This document shows positions 1 to 12,052 of a stretch of DNA of 64,000 nt, piece by piece. The notes under the pieces are model-generated. The model saw only the letters and a list, made by a program, of their open reading frames with translations. It ran no database searches and was not told the DNA's origin. Where the stretch lies: the NCBI RefSeq assembly GCF_009389715.1, contig NC_052392.1:29710592-29774591 (forward strand), given 5' to 3'. The stretch's first letter is position 1. Each line of letters begins with the position of its first letter. Both the position numbers and the translations under genes were made by a program. The stretch is from Phoenix dactylifera (Eukaryota; Streptophyta; Magnoliopsida; Arecales; Arecaceae).

Positions 1-1006
1 ATTTGCCATTTGCTCTTTTCACTTCTTCAATTCCCTCTACAATTTCTGCATTTGTTGATATCTCCTCCCTCAGCCAAAGTACTCTTCCTCTTCCCTGGTT
101 TTGATTCTTCTCCACGCTGACAATGTTGCTCTCTCAGCCCAGTCCAACTAGATCCTGACCATGTTCAGATGGACATGAAAACATGCCAAGGAGATGATGG
201 CAACAAGTCTCTTATTCCTCCCTCACTTTGTGCTACAGGTTTTGCTCTGGTGTGATGCCCAGGTAGAGGGCAGAGAAGATGTTCAGCTTTTATCTAGTGT
301 AAAGGAAGGAATCATCTCAAACAAAAGTGAGCACAATAAATGTAACAGCAAGGAAGCAACAGATGCTAGAGCCAGAAAATGCAAGGTTGAGATCGAGGTG
401 AGGTTATCCTTACTTCTATGGCTTATGGATTGGGTACAAAGCTGATCTATATTCTGTAAATTACAACCTAAGGAATAAAAAAAAAAAGTAATGAAAACTG
501 AACGAGGTTTGAAATTAAACACGGACAATTTATGACATTTCGCCCGATGAAAGAGAACACCATGACAATTATTCACCATTTCTTTCCATTCTTCCAAATA
601 GAAAACTGCAGCTTTCAGATATGCAGAAGGTCAAATTAACATCTTCTGCATATTAGATACAAATTTAGTAAAACATTTTTATTATATCTATTACTTCATC
701 ATCAATTGTCCCTCAATAACTTCCCTTATATTTAATATTCCCTTATTAAACATTCGTAACTAATTATATTTTGATATCTTTATTTTTTATTTTGAAGTCA
801 ATTCCCTAGATTTCTAATGTTATAAATTTTTATAATTCTAACATTTATTTATTATCTTTTGGTTGCTTTTTCATTACTTGGTTTAACTCAAACCTATTTG
901 ATATTGGGTCAAGTTAGGCAGACCCCCTGTTTCCAAGAGATTGGGCAGCGGTTGTAGTGGATGATTTATTTGAAGTTATACTAGGTTCAAGTTTTAGGCT
1001 TAACCA
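1..1006. other. AT-rich intronic or intergenic DNA, no gene seen
   Basis: I see no coding exon or recognisable element here. If the HDDC2-like gene continues leftward, this is part of its next intron. Short open frames at 194-597 have no plant-protein look and no splice context. Confidence 0.5.
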
Positions 1007-1014
1007 GTTTGACC

Positions 1015-1200
1015 AAAGGTTCGCCGTACCGGTACCGAACCCCGTATCGGTGCCGCACTAGCATAGGCGTACCGAGCGTCGGTACGGTACGATATACAGT
1101 ACGCCAGACGTACCGACACTGGTGTACCGATACCGGTACCCATCGGTACGGGTACGGTACGTCCGGTACCGATCGGTACCGATCAGTACAGCATACCATG
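1015..1200. mobile_element. hAT-like MITE, GGTACCG-rich family, copy 1
   Basis: A 186-bp block rich in GGTACCG/CGGTACC is flanked by a perfect 8-bp direct repeat, GTTTGACC, at 1007-1014 and 1201-1208. The ends are imperfect inverted repeats: AAAGGTTCGCCGTACC at the left, and CATGGTATGCTGTACTG when the right end is read on the other strand. An 8-bp target duplication points to the hAT superfamily. There is no transposase. The open frames inside on both strands (Arg/Tyr-rich) are by-products of the CGGTAC repeat. Confidence 0.7.
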
Positions 1201-1208
1201 GTTTGACC

Positions 1209-2449
1209 CATCTTGGACTCAACCCATATTGATATTATCAAGTTCTTAGTCCTGCCCAACCTAAGTAGAAGTAATGCAAACCCATTGCTGCTACTCATTT
1301 CTATGAAATTTTCTACCACACAGGTATATTATTTATATTTTTTAGATTTATTTTTTTTCTCAATTTTGAGCTAAAGGTACATCAAATATTTCAAGTTCCT
1401 TAATTTGCTGTCTACTTTGAAATTCAGGCAATTCATTTTTAACAACCCAAGCACTAGTTAAATGTATGCTCTGCATATGGTAGTGGCATCGGAATAGGAA
1501 GTGAGAGCAGCATGATCACCAATAATCGAGTGGTGGGATAATGGTGAAAATGATGCAATGTTTGTGCAATGAATGCCTATGCCAATATTGTGGTGAGGCC
1601 CTAATGTGATGACAGCATGATCACTGACGGCCCACGTAAAGGGTTAGTGGCATGCCACAGCAATGGTATCTATAGTGAGTTGGGGTGTAATCTAGTAGAT
1701 CCTGATCAGGTCTAATCAAGCTTGGTGTTAAATACTTTTGAACCTTAAGTTTGTGAAGGAGCTTGGTTCATTTATTACTTGATTGAGCGTAATTCAAGCT
1801 TAATTTCAAAACAAGCCAAATATGAGCCTATTTCAATCAGCTTGATCGCCTTTCAAGTAGATATGCATGTCTTGGTCAATCAATTGCATGTGCTTCTGGT
1901 AGGAAGCAACACAGAAATGTTGGTGGAGAAAATATTGTACTGATTAGAATTTCTACAAAAAAGGATTTCATAACTTAGAACTATAGCTCACAATCTGAAA
2001 ATGGAAAACTATTATCTAATGCATGCTTTTTAGCACTATATTTTATTGAAGATATGTTCCTATGATATAGGAGGGAGATGAAAGGGGGTTTTATAAAAAT
2101 ATTATGGAGTAAAAGATGTTTTAGAGAGATGTTTGATGGACATATCTAACATAATTAATGTATGACAGGAATTCTGGTCAAAGAATTGAGTAAGGGAGAT
2201 TGATATTAAATATGTGCATGAGACACAGAAATAAAAATAATAAAAATTAATCGTCCATCTAATAGCTGCTAACATGCTTACACAAATAGTGATCTTGGTA
2301 GAGAAGATTACACACTCATGATAATCTACTTAGAGAATTTACAAACTTAAAAATATAACTAATGTAAAACTTGTTATTTGTCATATGCCTCAACATTCAC
2401 TCGTAGTGAAAAACCAAAGTCACTTCTAGATGATATATGGGGAAAATAC
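1209..2449. other. AT-rich DNA, no gene seen
   Basis: No coding exon was recognised on either strand. It lies between the MITE at 1015 and the last visible exon of the HDDC2-like gene, so it is probably intron. Confidence 0.5.
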
Positions 2450-5400
2450 CTTGTCAAAATCCTTGACAACCTTCGCTTCTGGAGAAGAATTTTCTTCATA
2501 GTCCATCCATAACTCGCCAATTTCCTTAGCTGCAAAAAGATTGGCCAAATGAAAAAACAAAAAGAAAGAAAAAATGAATGAAAGGAAGAAATAAGTTCGA
2601 CTCCCAAAGCATGATTGGTTTAGATTATGAAAAACATGAGTCGTGGTCTCCACCACGGCCATTCCTTTTTTGCACAACACCCCCTTAAAAAAAAAGAACC
2701 TCTAATTAATAAGTTTAAAAAAGGAGCAAGGTGTTGGGCAAATGAATCTTGCAAGGGTGGATATACAATATTGGGAAGAATAAGAAGACACCTCCATAAA
2801 TTGTTTGATCCATGAAGAAAAAATGCAAGGATTATTAGAAGCTAGGAGAGGTTGATGTTGTGTCATGCCTATGCGATAAACTTCATGATCATGAACTTGA
2901 AGATTGCCGAGCTTTTTGCATGGCCAGATTGAGTAAGTCTAGAAAAAGAGTGAAGGATAGTAGCATGGTCTGCTGTACCAGTCCGTACCAGCCGTACGGG
3001 CCGGTACGTACCGGCCCGGCCTGGGGCCGGTACCGGATCAGCGTGGAATCCGGTACCGGGGGTTTATTGTTGGAGAACCGGTACGGGGACCGGTTCGGAC
3101 CGGTACGTGATTGGTACGGACCGGTACGTGACCGGTACGGCGGTACGTGACCGATACGGAACCGATTCGTACCGGTCCAGGCCGTCACCAGTATGCCGAT
3201 CGGTACCAGTACGGCGGACCTTGGATAGTAGGATAAATTATCCTTTTAAAACCTTAGAAAAGAAAGCAAAACTTATTGTGCATAAGAAGACGGAAAGATT
3301 AAGGCAAGAATCTAAACTCTACTAAGAAGGTTGAAATTTTCATTAACTTTTCTAATATGTACTGGATACCTTACTTGTACCAAGGTTTTTAGGTATCAGC
3401 TAGTGGCAGGCAATGATGGCAACACCAACCATGTCGGGCAACAACATTATCTAGCATGGGTGGCATGGCACTTGTTAATTCCTTAAATATTTGTGACTAA
3501 GCAAAGGGTATTGTCTTTTTTCCTTTTATTTTTGCATGTGTAATGCACATGTGCAAGGTGGCTGATACACCTACGGCCATGTACATCTAAAGCTTTGCTC
3601 TTAACTACCCAAGCAAGAGAGGCACTGATACAATTAATATGCTTCTTGAGCTAGTACTAAAGTCCCAATATCGATAGTCGTCCTGGTTTGGTTTTGCGTC
3701 AATACAATATTGGGATGGGTCGAGCCATTCCTAAACGACTATTAACAACATGAATGAAGAGGAAAAATAAAAAAATGTGTCCTAAAATGCTACTCCATCC
3801 TAATTGTTAAGATACAACTGTCCCAATCCATCCAAACCGGTACCAACTAAGATGATCTAGATGTAACGACCCAAGATCTCATTCTAAAAGGCTAGCTAGA
3901 AGATATCGTTTGGGTTCTTTGATGCTATATAAGTACCTAAATCTTCTCAACACACAACTAATATGGGACATATATACGTCTACATATATCCTCACATGCT
4001 CTCCCCATTTAAGTCATGACACTTTCGCCACATTGAGGGTATAATCCAATCGCAAACACCACGATTGGCATATGGTCAGCCTAGGTCCGCTCTAAGACCA
4101 TTTATACTAACTAGGACAATGGGAGGAACCATGTAGATGTATTTAGTTCAAGAAATGCGGAATGGCCTACCGGTATAGTTCCGGCTTTGAAACCGGTTTG
4201 CTATCGGAGCCGGAGAAGACGAAGAAAAACAGAGAGCGAGCGGGGGAGGGAGGGAGGAGCGTCGTGGACGCCTATGAAGGGCTGCGGAGGCCAAGGCTGT
4301 GACTGCGTCCCCTGTTTCTGCGGCCTCCGCCGCCCCCCGCGGCCTCCGCAGCCTCTCCTTCTCCGTCCCTCCCCCGCTCGCTCTTTCTTTCTCTTCTCCT
4401 TCTCCGGCTCCGGCTGGTTTTCTCTCGGTACAGGCCCGGTACCGAACCAGACCAGGTGCCCGACCGGTACGGCACCCGATACCGGTTCAGCAATCCTTGA
4501 TTTAGTCCGACATTAGTTATATGCTGGAAAATCTTGTGTACGCATACAAAATCAAAAATCTAAATAATATCTTCTGACTAGCCCTTTTGGATAAGGTCTT
4601 GGGTCATTACACTAGACATCCTAGTTCATAAGTGAACTGAAGTCCAAGGGGTGTCCCACATATTGTTTCTTGTTGGAATGGTATCATATAGGCAAGACAT
4701 GTCATGATGCACCAAGATGTGAATCTTTTCTCTTGAATGATGAAGAGAATGACATTATGCTTGATCTTCAATAATGTCACAACTGTTGGGTGATTTTTGT
4801 CTACTTATTTAGCAAACTTGCATTTCTTGCTTATCAAGGGAGGATTCTTGACAATTAATTCCACACAATGCATGTAACAAGTATTAAATGACAAGAGCCT
4901 AAGAATCAATAATGAAAAAGTGGTCAATCATTTTTGGTAGGCATCCCCCTTACCGAAATAGCTAACCTTGATTATTAGTTATTCTCAAAGGGTTTCATCA
5001 GCATATCTTGACCTTGTATTTTCATTCAGTGAGCATCCACCTATTGTATTAACTTACTAGTCTTTAGGAAAGGGCATACCTTATCAACACTTTATTAAAT
5101 TTGCATAACTCACCATTTGATTCTCCTCTGCTTTGCATGTACCATACCAATATCCAAACAAATATTTTGTCAATACATTATAGAGTACGGAAGAGTTTAG
5201 TACGCCACCATACCAACATGCAGTATTCCTTCAAGTGCAAGTAGAACAAAAATAAGGTACTACATATGCCGGTATGGTACATATATGCGAGGCATATCAA
5301 TACTGGTGCCTTACTGGTCACCAAACAAATATTTACCGGTACTTTAAATCCATTGCCAAATAGTTTTTATTTTTGCATTAAATTTAGCAACTCCTACAAA

Positions 5401-8400
5401 TCCATGAACATGACGAAGTTGGCATTGCTATTTGATCCCTTAGCTAGTAGGACTGTATGAGGATTACCACTTCAAAGAGGAAGCCCATTTAAAGAAATGA
5501 TGAATAAATACGAGTATTTCTTGACCAAGTTATCTTCAAATTTCCTGTATAAAGCATCTTAAGAAATTAAGAAAAAAGACATTTTTTTGAGATGGCATGC
5601 CCATCCTAGCATGCAAGCTTTTGTTCGATAAGGTGCTAGATAACTTTTAGAGCATTATATTTAGTTCTTCTAAGATTATTAAATAGAGGTTAATAAACAT
5701 TATGATGTTAGTCTTTCCACCAAATATTAATTTGTCTAGCATGATCTTTTGACATGCATGGTCACCAAATTCTAACCACTATAATGAGTGTGGTAATGCA
5801 GGAACGTATTCCACCTAGAAGGAAACTAGCATGGTAGTTGCTTCGCTTGCTAAATGTTTACCTATTGTAAGGAATCAATTTAGTTAAACTTCAAGAACAA
5901 GAACTAGAATTTGATTTTCGGCATGTCTCTAGTGTTGCTTCTGCTTCAAAAAAAGAAGAGAAGCCAGAAGCTAGGTTTTCTTGCTTCTCCGAAAAAGTTT
6001 TGTTGCTTTAAAAGTGGCAAAAGCACTTTTTTTTGAAGCAATAACAAGCACGTGCATAGAGTGGCAATGGGTGCTAAAATTCAATATCTAAAGTCCATGT
6101 TGCTAAAATGCTATTTTTAAAGTCAAGTGGATTACTAAACAACTTCTCGTTTTGTTGTTTCTTGTACTTCATATGATTTTCTTAGTAAACAAGCATTTTA
6201 TTGCACAACTAGTCTTGTTTGCTATGGTTGTTAGATGATGATCTTTTGGACAAGTGAAGTTTATCAATTCTATTAGATGAGAAGGAAGTTTAAATCTGAA
6301 GTTTTTATCTAACTATACATCTTAACTACACTCCAACCATTATAGGCTCCAAGCTATTTGGCTAGATCAATTAGAATGGTTTTTGCATGAAGGGAAAAGA
6401 CAGAAAAACCTCTAAAATGCTGTCCTCTTGCAGGCCATTAAAATTCAGAAGAATCTTTGAAAATAAACAAATAAATAAATATGGTATTGGGTATTATTAT
6501 TCATATCAAACTGAGGTTAAGCAATGCCAAGTAGGGCCTGATGGGCTGAGCTAATGCTTGCACAGGTGATGGCATTTCTCTTGGAAAATCTCTAAGAAAA
6601 CAATTTTAAATCATTAAAACTTAATAGAACATACATGTATAATATCAACCCAAGAAATAAAATCTCTGCAAATTACAAAAATAAAAAGATGTTTGAGAAA
6701 ACATCTAATAGTTACATCCATTTACCTCGAGATCCTCCACCAAGTACGCTGCACATATGTTCCAGTGCTTCTTTTTCTCTCCGACTCTTTTCCAACTTTG
6801 GCACACCATCAGAAGGAGCAATATCACCAACAATGGCTAATGAAGCAATTTGCCATAAAAAAGTTAAAATAGAGAATAGGACGGCCTTGAGTTTTAGAAT
6901 GCTAGATTCAAGTTTATAATAGTCATTCAGTAGATAATATATATATATATATATATATTTCACTTCATTTATTTTACCAATTAAAGACACATAGCTTTAA
7001 CTTTGAAGAAGATATGTGTAAACAAACAACAATTAAGGGCACATTTGATTCATGTCGAAAATATTATTTTTTTTTTGCAAGGAAAATTTAAATAGAGAAA
7101 AGAGTTGCTTTTTAACTTTTAGAAATACCAGATTCAACAAAGTATAATCATCGGTAAGTAGATATTATATATTCTTAACTTCATTTCTTCTACCAACTAA
7201 AGATAGAGCAATAACTTAAAGAACATATAAGTAAATAAACAACAATCAATGGTACACTAAATCAGTTTTGAAAAATTAGATTATAACTGGCTCTTAGGAT
7301 TTGATGGATGGATGTGAAAATCCCTTCTCTTTTGTTTTGTTAGCTTTCCTTGTATTTATTTGTTCAATCCAATTAATACAGTCAACCCCTTAACTTGTAC
7401 TCTATGCTTAAGTTTTCCCATGTTATCTGAGATTATACGGGGAAAAAATACAGATGCAAATAAAGAACATAGACTACAATTGGAATTTAGTGATACCTCC
7501 AAATGTTCTCATAGTGCTTTGATCATGCTCTCATCTCAATGTGTAGGAAGAACAAATTCCTACCGTTTGAATCTCTAATGCAAAAGTTCAAGTATTCAAA
7601 CTCGTAATTCATCGTAACATTAACCACAATTCCTTCTTTTATTGTCTTGTCCAGATGAATTACTGATCCTAGCAGGTTGATCTGCTGGATATGATTCATA
7701 GCCCTATACAGTATATTCTTATGAAACTGGGAAAGATCTTGTTCCCTCTTTATTTTAGAAGAACTTTAGAAAGTGCCTCTGTGGATGCATGATCTTAGAT
7801 TTTGTAACCAATAAAGCAAGCCTCTTACCTGCCAATTGGACATCAACATTTTGGAGGTAAGCCTTCACTTGCCCCAAATTGACTTAGCCATGAAGCATCA
7901 CTAAATTAGAGATAGTTGAGACCAAGTCAAAAGCTAGTCATAAACATTCTTAAATTTATTGATCCACACCTTGATCCTAACCTACACAGATCGGAAAATG
8001 CTTGTTCTTATACTGTGATTATATTTAGAGCTACTCCTTTTGAAGTTGTAAGACATCCAATATATAAATTGCGACCTAAAGTCCCAGTATAATAGTTTAG
8101 GAAAGACATGCTAACTGTCTGTTATTTTCTCCCTTCCTCATTATCTTTATTCCATTTCTCTTTTAAGTGATTAGCACTACTTCATCAATCTTTGATGTTT
8201 CTAACTAGATTACATTAGCAAGCAAGGAAGTGGAATGGATCATAGCATGGTCAAATCACACACACATAATCCCTAGTTGGGTCAGTGACGCCTAACCGTC
8301 CTATCCTTTTTTGTTTTACAACAATGAAGACATAAAGATTGGCATTTCACAAGCAAAAGTCGTAGTAAGAAGACTATACTCATTGAACTGTAAAGGATAT

Positions 8401-9258
8401 TAGGGAAACAAATAGAAGTTTATTTCACATCATTAAAAAACTCACCACAACAAACAGCATTAGTACCCTAAAAGTTAAATTTTGTCCGTATATTAGGTTT
8501 TGTTATTTTTTTTAAAAAAAAAGAGAGAGAACCAAGAATTACAGGAAAAATTACCCAAAACTAAAGATCTAGCACCCCACCTTCAGCGATATCATGCACG
8601 ATTGCCATCTTAACGCACCTGAACCAGAAAAGAACATTGTGACTCCCAAATAACAATCCATAAAAGCATCGACAACATCAACATTCGTGAACAAGGGTAG
8701 CGGGGGCTCCGATCATAAGCCCTAACCTGTCTCGATCTACGCCGGGGATGTCGCCGGCGATGAGGGCCATGACGCCCATCCGGTACATGTGGTCCGCCAC
8801 CGACTCCGGGTCCCCTATCCCGCGGCGCACCCAACCCGTCCTCTTCGTCGTCTGGAACCAAGTGCCTCCATTGCCATGGATATATATTTACAAAAAAAAA
8901 AAAAAACAATAAGCAAGAGAGAGAGAGAGGAACCGACCTTGAGGCGGTGGCAGAGGTGGAGGAAGTCGATTGCGGAGGAGGCGGACACGGAGGATGCGCC
9001 GGCTCCGGCGTCGGAGGAGGAGGCGGCCGCCGTGGCGGCGGGGGCGGAGTCCATCTTGGAGGAAGGGGGAGGGCCGGAGGGGTCGGGGGAAGCCATCCGG
9101 ACAGTACGATTGGCGATCCGACGAAGGAAATTGAATCGGGCGGTGCACGAGGAGACAGGGGTAGTGAGAGAGGTTTTGCTGCAGAGAGCCTGGCTCCCAC
9201 TCGTCATCTCCCTTGGGGTTCCTTCCAAGCCTAAAATAAAAGGCTGCTGCTCGTGCAC
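2450..9258 (-). CDS. HD-domain 5'-deoxynucleotidase, HDDC2/YfbR-like (3' end outside window)
   Basis: The family hydrolyses (deoxy)nucleoside 5'-monophosphates using a metal held by an HD motif. Five exons join in frame with GT-AG introns: 9258-8938, 8851-8727, 8618-8581, 6836-6726 and 2529-2450, giving 225 codons. The predicted protein shows the family signature [11 protein letters not shown], then ADHMYRM (His128), IVHDIAEAIVGDI (His157-Asp158), [18 protein letters not shown] and VVKDFDK (Asp224). These match the four metal/catalytic positions of bacterial YfbR (H33, H68-D69, D137). The first ~90 residues are Ser/Ala/Pro-rich and could be an organelle transit peptide. The start may be 9258 or the ATG at 9207. 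Introns of about 1.7 kb (8580-6837) and 4.2 kb (6725-2530) hold MITEs and an LTR. The usual C-terminal segment (a VEMILQALEYE-like stretch) was not found between 1 and 2449, so the last exon(s) probably lie left of the window. Family assignment is strong; substrate is inferred. Confidence 0.88.
2964..3223. mobile_element. hAT-like MITE, GGTACCG-rich family, copy 2
   Basis: A 260-bp block of CCGGTACGG-type sequence lies between 8-bp direct repeats GATAGTAG (2956-2963 and 3224-3231; the match extends one base further left, to 9 bp). Its ends are inverted repeats: CATGGTCTGCTGTACC at the left, CAAGGTCCGCCGTACTGG at the right read on the other strand. It sits inside the large fourth intron of the HDDC2-like gene. 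The Arg/Gly/Tyr-rich open frames on both strands are repeat artefacts. Confidence 0.75.
3862..4611. mobile_element. Solo-LTR-like element with 5-bp target duplication
   Basis: The unit begins TGTAACGACCCAAGA and ends in the inverted counterpart, TCTTGGGTCATTACA at its right tip. It is flanked by the 5-bp direct repeat CTAGA (3857-3861 and 4612-4616). TG...CA ends plus a 5-bp duplication fit a solo LTR, probably Ty3/gypsy-like. The inverted similarity extends about 36 bp inward, so a TIR element is an alternative. It carries a nested GGTACCG MITE at 4149-4499; without that it is about 390 bp. It lies in an intron of the HDDC2-like gene. Confidence 0.6.
4149..4499. mobile_element. hAT-like MITE, GGTACCG family, long hairpin variant, nested in LTR
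   Basis: The element runs from CAAGAAATGCGGAATGG to GGTTCAGCAATCCTTG, so it has CAAG...CTTG ends with inverted similarity running into ACCGGTAT. Flanks are ATTTAGTT (4141-4148) and ATTTAGTC (4500-4507), an 8-bp duplication with one mismatch. The interior is a large foldback: a purine-rich arm (about 4206-4257) pairs with a pyrimidine-rich arm (about 4353-4412), and GGCTGCGGAGGCC at 4280-4292 pairs with its exact inverse at 4341-4353. It is longer and more GC-rich than the other copies. Confidence 0.65.
5160..5350. repeat. Possible decayed GGTACCG-family repeat
   Basis: This stretch has TACCGGTA, GGTATGGTAC and TACGCCACCATACC-like words that recall the MITE family, but I found neither clear ends nor a target duplication. 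Confidence 0.25.
5895..6190. repeat. Foldback, MITE-like repeat in intron
   Basis: Repeated GCTTCTGCTTC / GAAGCAGAAGC-type words in opposite orientations, with AAAAGCAC and the phrase TTACTAAACAACTTC, resemble short inverted-repeat elements common in plant introns. Boundaries are uncertain and no target duplication was identified. Confidence 0.35.
6936..6958. repeat. (AT)n microsatellite
   Basis: About eleven AT dinucleotides in the fourth intron of the HDDC2-like gene, roughly 100 bp upstream (in gene orientation) of the exon at 6836-6726. Confidence 0.85.
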
Positions 9259-10508
9259 GGGAGCGAGGTTCCGTATATCCCGCGATTTATTTATTCTAGA
9301 GCGAATCCCAGGAATATCCTGCGGGGCTCGGAATAAGTCCGCTTCTTGTCGCCCACATCAAATAGTGGACGCCATAATTTGCTAGTACTGTGCTGATATG
9401 CCACTGATACGGTTGGCATGAAAAAACCCTATAGAGGGAATTAAGATCATTAAAACCAAAGGATGGGCTTTCCTCGCATTTTTTGATGCTAAAATGACCA
9501 ATGGCATGGGAGATATATTCTCACTTCTTAGTTCTATATAATTATGTCATATTTTTTTTTTTAGTGAATAACCGCTATGAAACTAAATATTCATACTCCC
9601 GCCATTCAAGATTCTCTGAAAAATATTTTTAGAATTTCTATATCTATATAAGTATTTAAGAACGTTTAAGTACACAAAAATTTTTCAATAAATAACTGAT
9701 ATAAGGCTAAATATATGTATGTACATATTCTGTATTTTGCTACATTTTTTAGAGTAGACTATGCGCCGGAAATAGTGGCCGATTGGTTTGGAGTAAAATA
9801 GAAGCTGAAATTTCTGCAACTAGCCCGGCATGGGCGTGGCAAAATTTTTTCACCATGGAGACGGAGAGGCACCGAGAGGGAGCTAGAGAGAGTTGAGGGG
9901 ATAGGGCTGGTGCTATTTTTATTCCAGTAGATACCGGCAACTCACATGCCTGGCATGGGCGGGATTTTTGGTATCTGGACCAAACTTACTCCGTGTAAGT
10001 ATCCCCGAGAGCTATGATTGGAACTGGATGAATTCTTGGACCTGCTTGAGAAATATAAAAAGTATAAAATTGACATTGCAGCAATTCTAAATGCAAAAAA
10101 TATGCATAACTCAATACAAAATTTAGAAAGGTACTAAGTTTTTATATTTAATCCCTTTACCTCCTAAACATCTTTTGGCCTCCAAAACAAAACAAATTTG
10201 GATCAGTCGGATCAACAGATATAGCTAGAACCTAACATCAGGAAATATGTCGGTTTACTAGCAAGTTTGTCATGAAAATTTTTCTTTGTTATTGCTCATT
10301 CCAAATTTTGCCATGCATGCGCTTTGACACTAAAAACATCTATTGGTTGATCATGTATCCTCTTATTGCCTAATGCTTGGATTCAATATGAATAGATACA
10401 AGATCTCCTTGTCAATCTCATTAGTAAGTGGTGATCACACTGCACATAAGAAGTAGAAATATTATAGAAACATCAAAATATTTTTCAGTCCTAACATTAC
10501 ATATTATT
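9259..10508. other. Intergenic DNA upstream of the HDDC2-like gene
   Basis: No gene is supported. The first ~100 bp presumably contain the minus-strand promoter and 5' UTR of the HDDC2-like gene, but I see no convincing TATA box at the expected distance. The rest is AT-rich. Confidence 0.45.
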
Positions 10509-10800
10509 CTATTATGATAGTTTCTGCAAATGGGTCGAGTTGACTCGTGACCCAATCCGACCCGACTCGCTTAGATCCAACCCGAATTGGAGGACCCACG
10601 GGGCCAAGTCGGGTCTTAAAATTGGACTCGTTCTATTTTTTAGGTTGGGCCTAGATTTACTGAATCTTGACCCATTTCGAACTTGACCCAACACTTTTTT
10701 TTGGAGGTCAATTTTGGATTGTTTACCCAACGACCCGATCCGACCCAACCCGAATCTGAATTATTCGTTTAGGCCCGCAACCCGCAGGCCCACAATCTGC
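10509..10800. repeat. GACCCGACC-type interspersed repeat, copy 1
   Basis: The block is built of GACCCGAC, CCGACCCAACCC and GGGTCAA-type words. TTCTGCAAATGGGTCG at the left and CCACAATCTGCAGAG at the right give weakly inverted ends. It resembles short GGGTCGG-rich elements common in plant genomes. No convincing target duplication was seen. Confidence 0.4.
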
Positions 10801-10899
10801 AGAGTTTTTGGCCAAAACTGGGGGGCACTAGATCGGTTTACCTCCAGTGTCGCCGTTGTTTACAGGGATTAGTACTAATAGCCGGTAAAAACCAAGCTA

Positions 10900-11450
10900 A
10901 AAATATTTTTTGTTAAAAGGAAGGAAAGCAGCAAAAGGAGGTGTGGGAGTGGCATAGCAGTACTTGCCCTAGGCCCTAGATCACACCTCCCCACTCTCCA
11001 AGGCAACAGCCGATCGTGAGGTGGCGGAATGTCATGTCGTCCTTAATAATGATGGGATGGCTATAGATACACGCGGCCCCTCTCCCCCCTTCCCATGCAA
11101 AATCGAGTGGCATTCCCTGTTCTCACCACATGCGTCTTCTCTTCCGCTCCTACTGCTTAGCTTTTTCTTTGGGTTTTTTGGGTTGCAGGGTAGTGAAAAT
11201 GGAAGGAGCTGCAGTGGCTGATGTTATTGCTGTTTTGATTTCAGGAGGGCGGAGGATGGGGGGCTTGCGGATCTTCTTAGAGATCACGGCATTGAAGGCA
11301 TCAAAGTCCTCCATTGCTACCGTGAGGTGGTCGTGGTTGTGGATAAGGCTCTCCCTGCGATTACAAACATGGAGATCAAAGGAGAGGGAAAGAGAGAAGA
11401 TGGGGAGAAGGAAGGGGACTACTTAGGTTAGTTACCGATAGAGGAAGTCG
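10900..11450. other. Unidentified GC-richer segment, possible gene fragment
   Basis: Composition rises here relative to its flanks. One plus-strand reading around 11240-11420 looks protein-like (ADLLRDHGIEGIKVLHCY, then VVVVVDKALPAI). A minus-strand reading of the same bases has an acceptor-like TTTGTAATCGCAG followed by an open stretch. I recognise neither as a family and see no complete exon set, so this may be a captured or eroded gene piece. Confidence 0.2.
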
Positions 11451-11589
11451 CCCTTGTCACCATTAAAGCCACATATGAATTCTTTGAACTTGCAGAGGGC
11501 GGGCGGGTGAGGAAGCCTTGGTTTGGATCTCCGTCGTGGAGAAACTGCACCTAGTCGGTATAGAACACCGCCCTCTCATCCCACCCTGA

Positions 11590-11590
<1 letters not shown>

Positions 11591-11628
<38 letters not shown>
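11591..11628. repeat. (CT)n microsatellite
   Basis: A run of about 18 CT dinucleotides. Confidence 0.9.
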
Positions 11629-11631
<3 letters not shown>

Positions 11632-11763
11632 ACTAGGCCGAAAAAAAATCGGAAGCTCTCTCACTAACCCCTTCTTCTTCCACTCCCTTTTCAGTGGTAG
11701 TAGTACCAGCAACAGGAAAACCTTTCTCTGCTAACTCCATGCCTTGCCTTCATTCATAAATTA

Positions 11764-12052
11764 AGGTAGTAAGTCCCGACCCAACTCGGACTCGGACCCA
11801 ACCTGATCTGAACTCGAACCCGACCCGGACTAGACCCGACCCAGATTCAAATTTTTTGGATTGGGTCTGGATTATATATGGACCCGACCCGATCCAAATG
11901 ACCCGTTGGGTCAAAAATTATAGCCATAGACCCGATCCGACCCAACCTGATCTTCAATCAAGTTGGATCTGGGTCCAAAATTAAGACCCAAACAAACTGG
12001 GTTGAGCCGGAGTCACTCAAGACCCGACCCAACCCGACCTATTTGCACCTCT
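11764..12052. repeat. GACCCGACC-type interspersed repeat, copy 2
   Basis: The same word content as 10509-10800 (CCCGACCC, GGGTCGG, GACCCGACCCAACCC). It ends in the phrase CCTATTTGCACCTCTA, a typical right end of this repeat type. The left end near TTAAGGTAGTAAGTCC is a poor inverse of that. Probably a decayed MITE. Confidence 0.45.

Noticed and set aside
283..597. Possible last exon of the HDDC2-like gene (a FEMIP-like match to VEMIL)
   Set aside because: No acceptor precedes it and the following residues do not match the family C-terminus.
8610..9385. Several long frames on both strands around the first HDDC2 exons (for example 8610-9200 minus, 8789-9385 plus)
   Set aside because: Shadows of the GC-rich first exons; they cross the splice sites of the real gene and are Pro/Arg-rich without domains.
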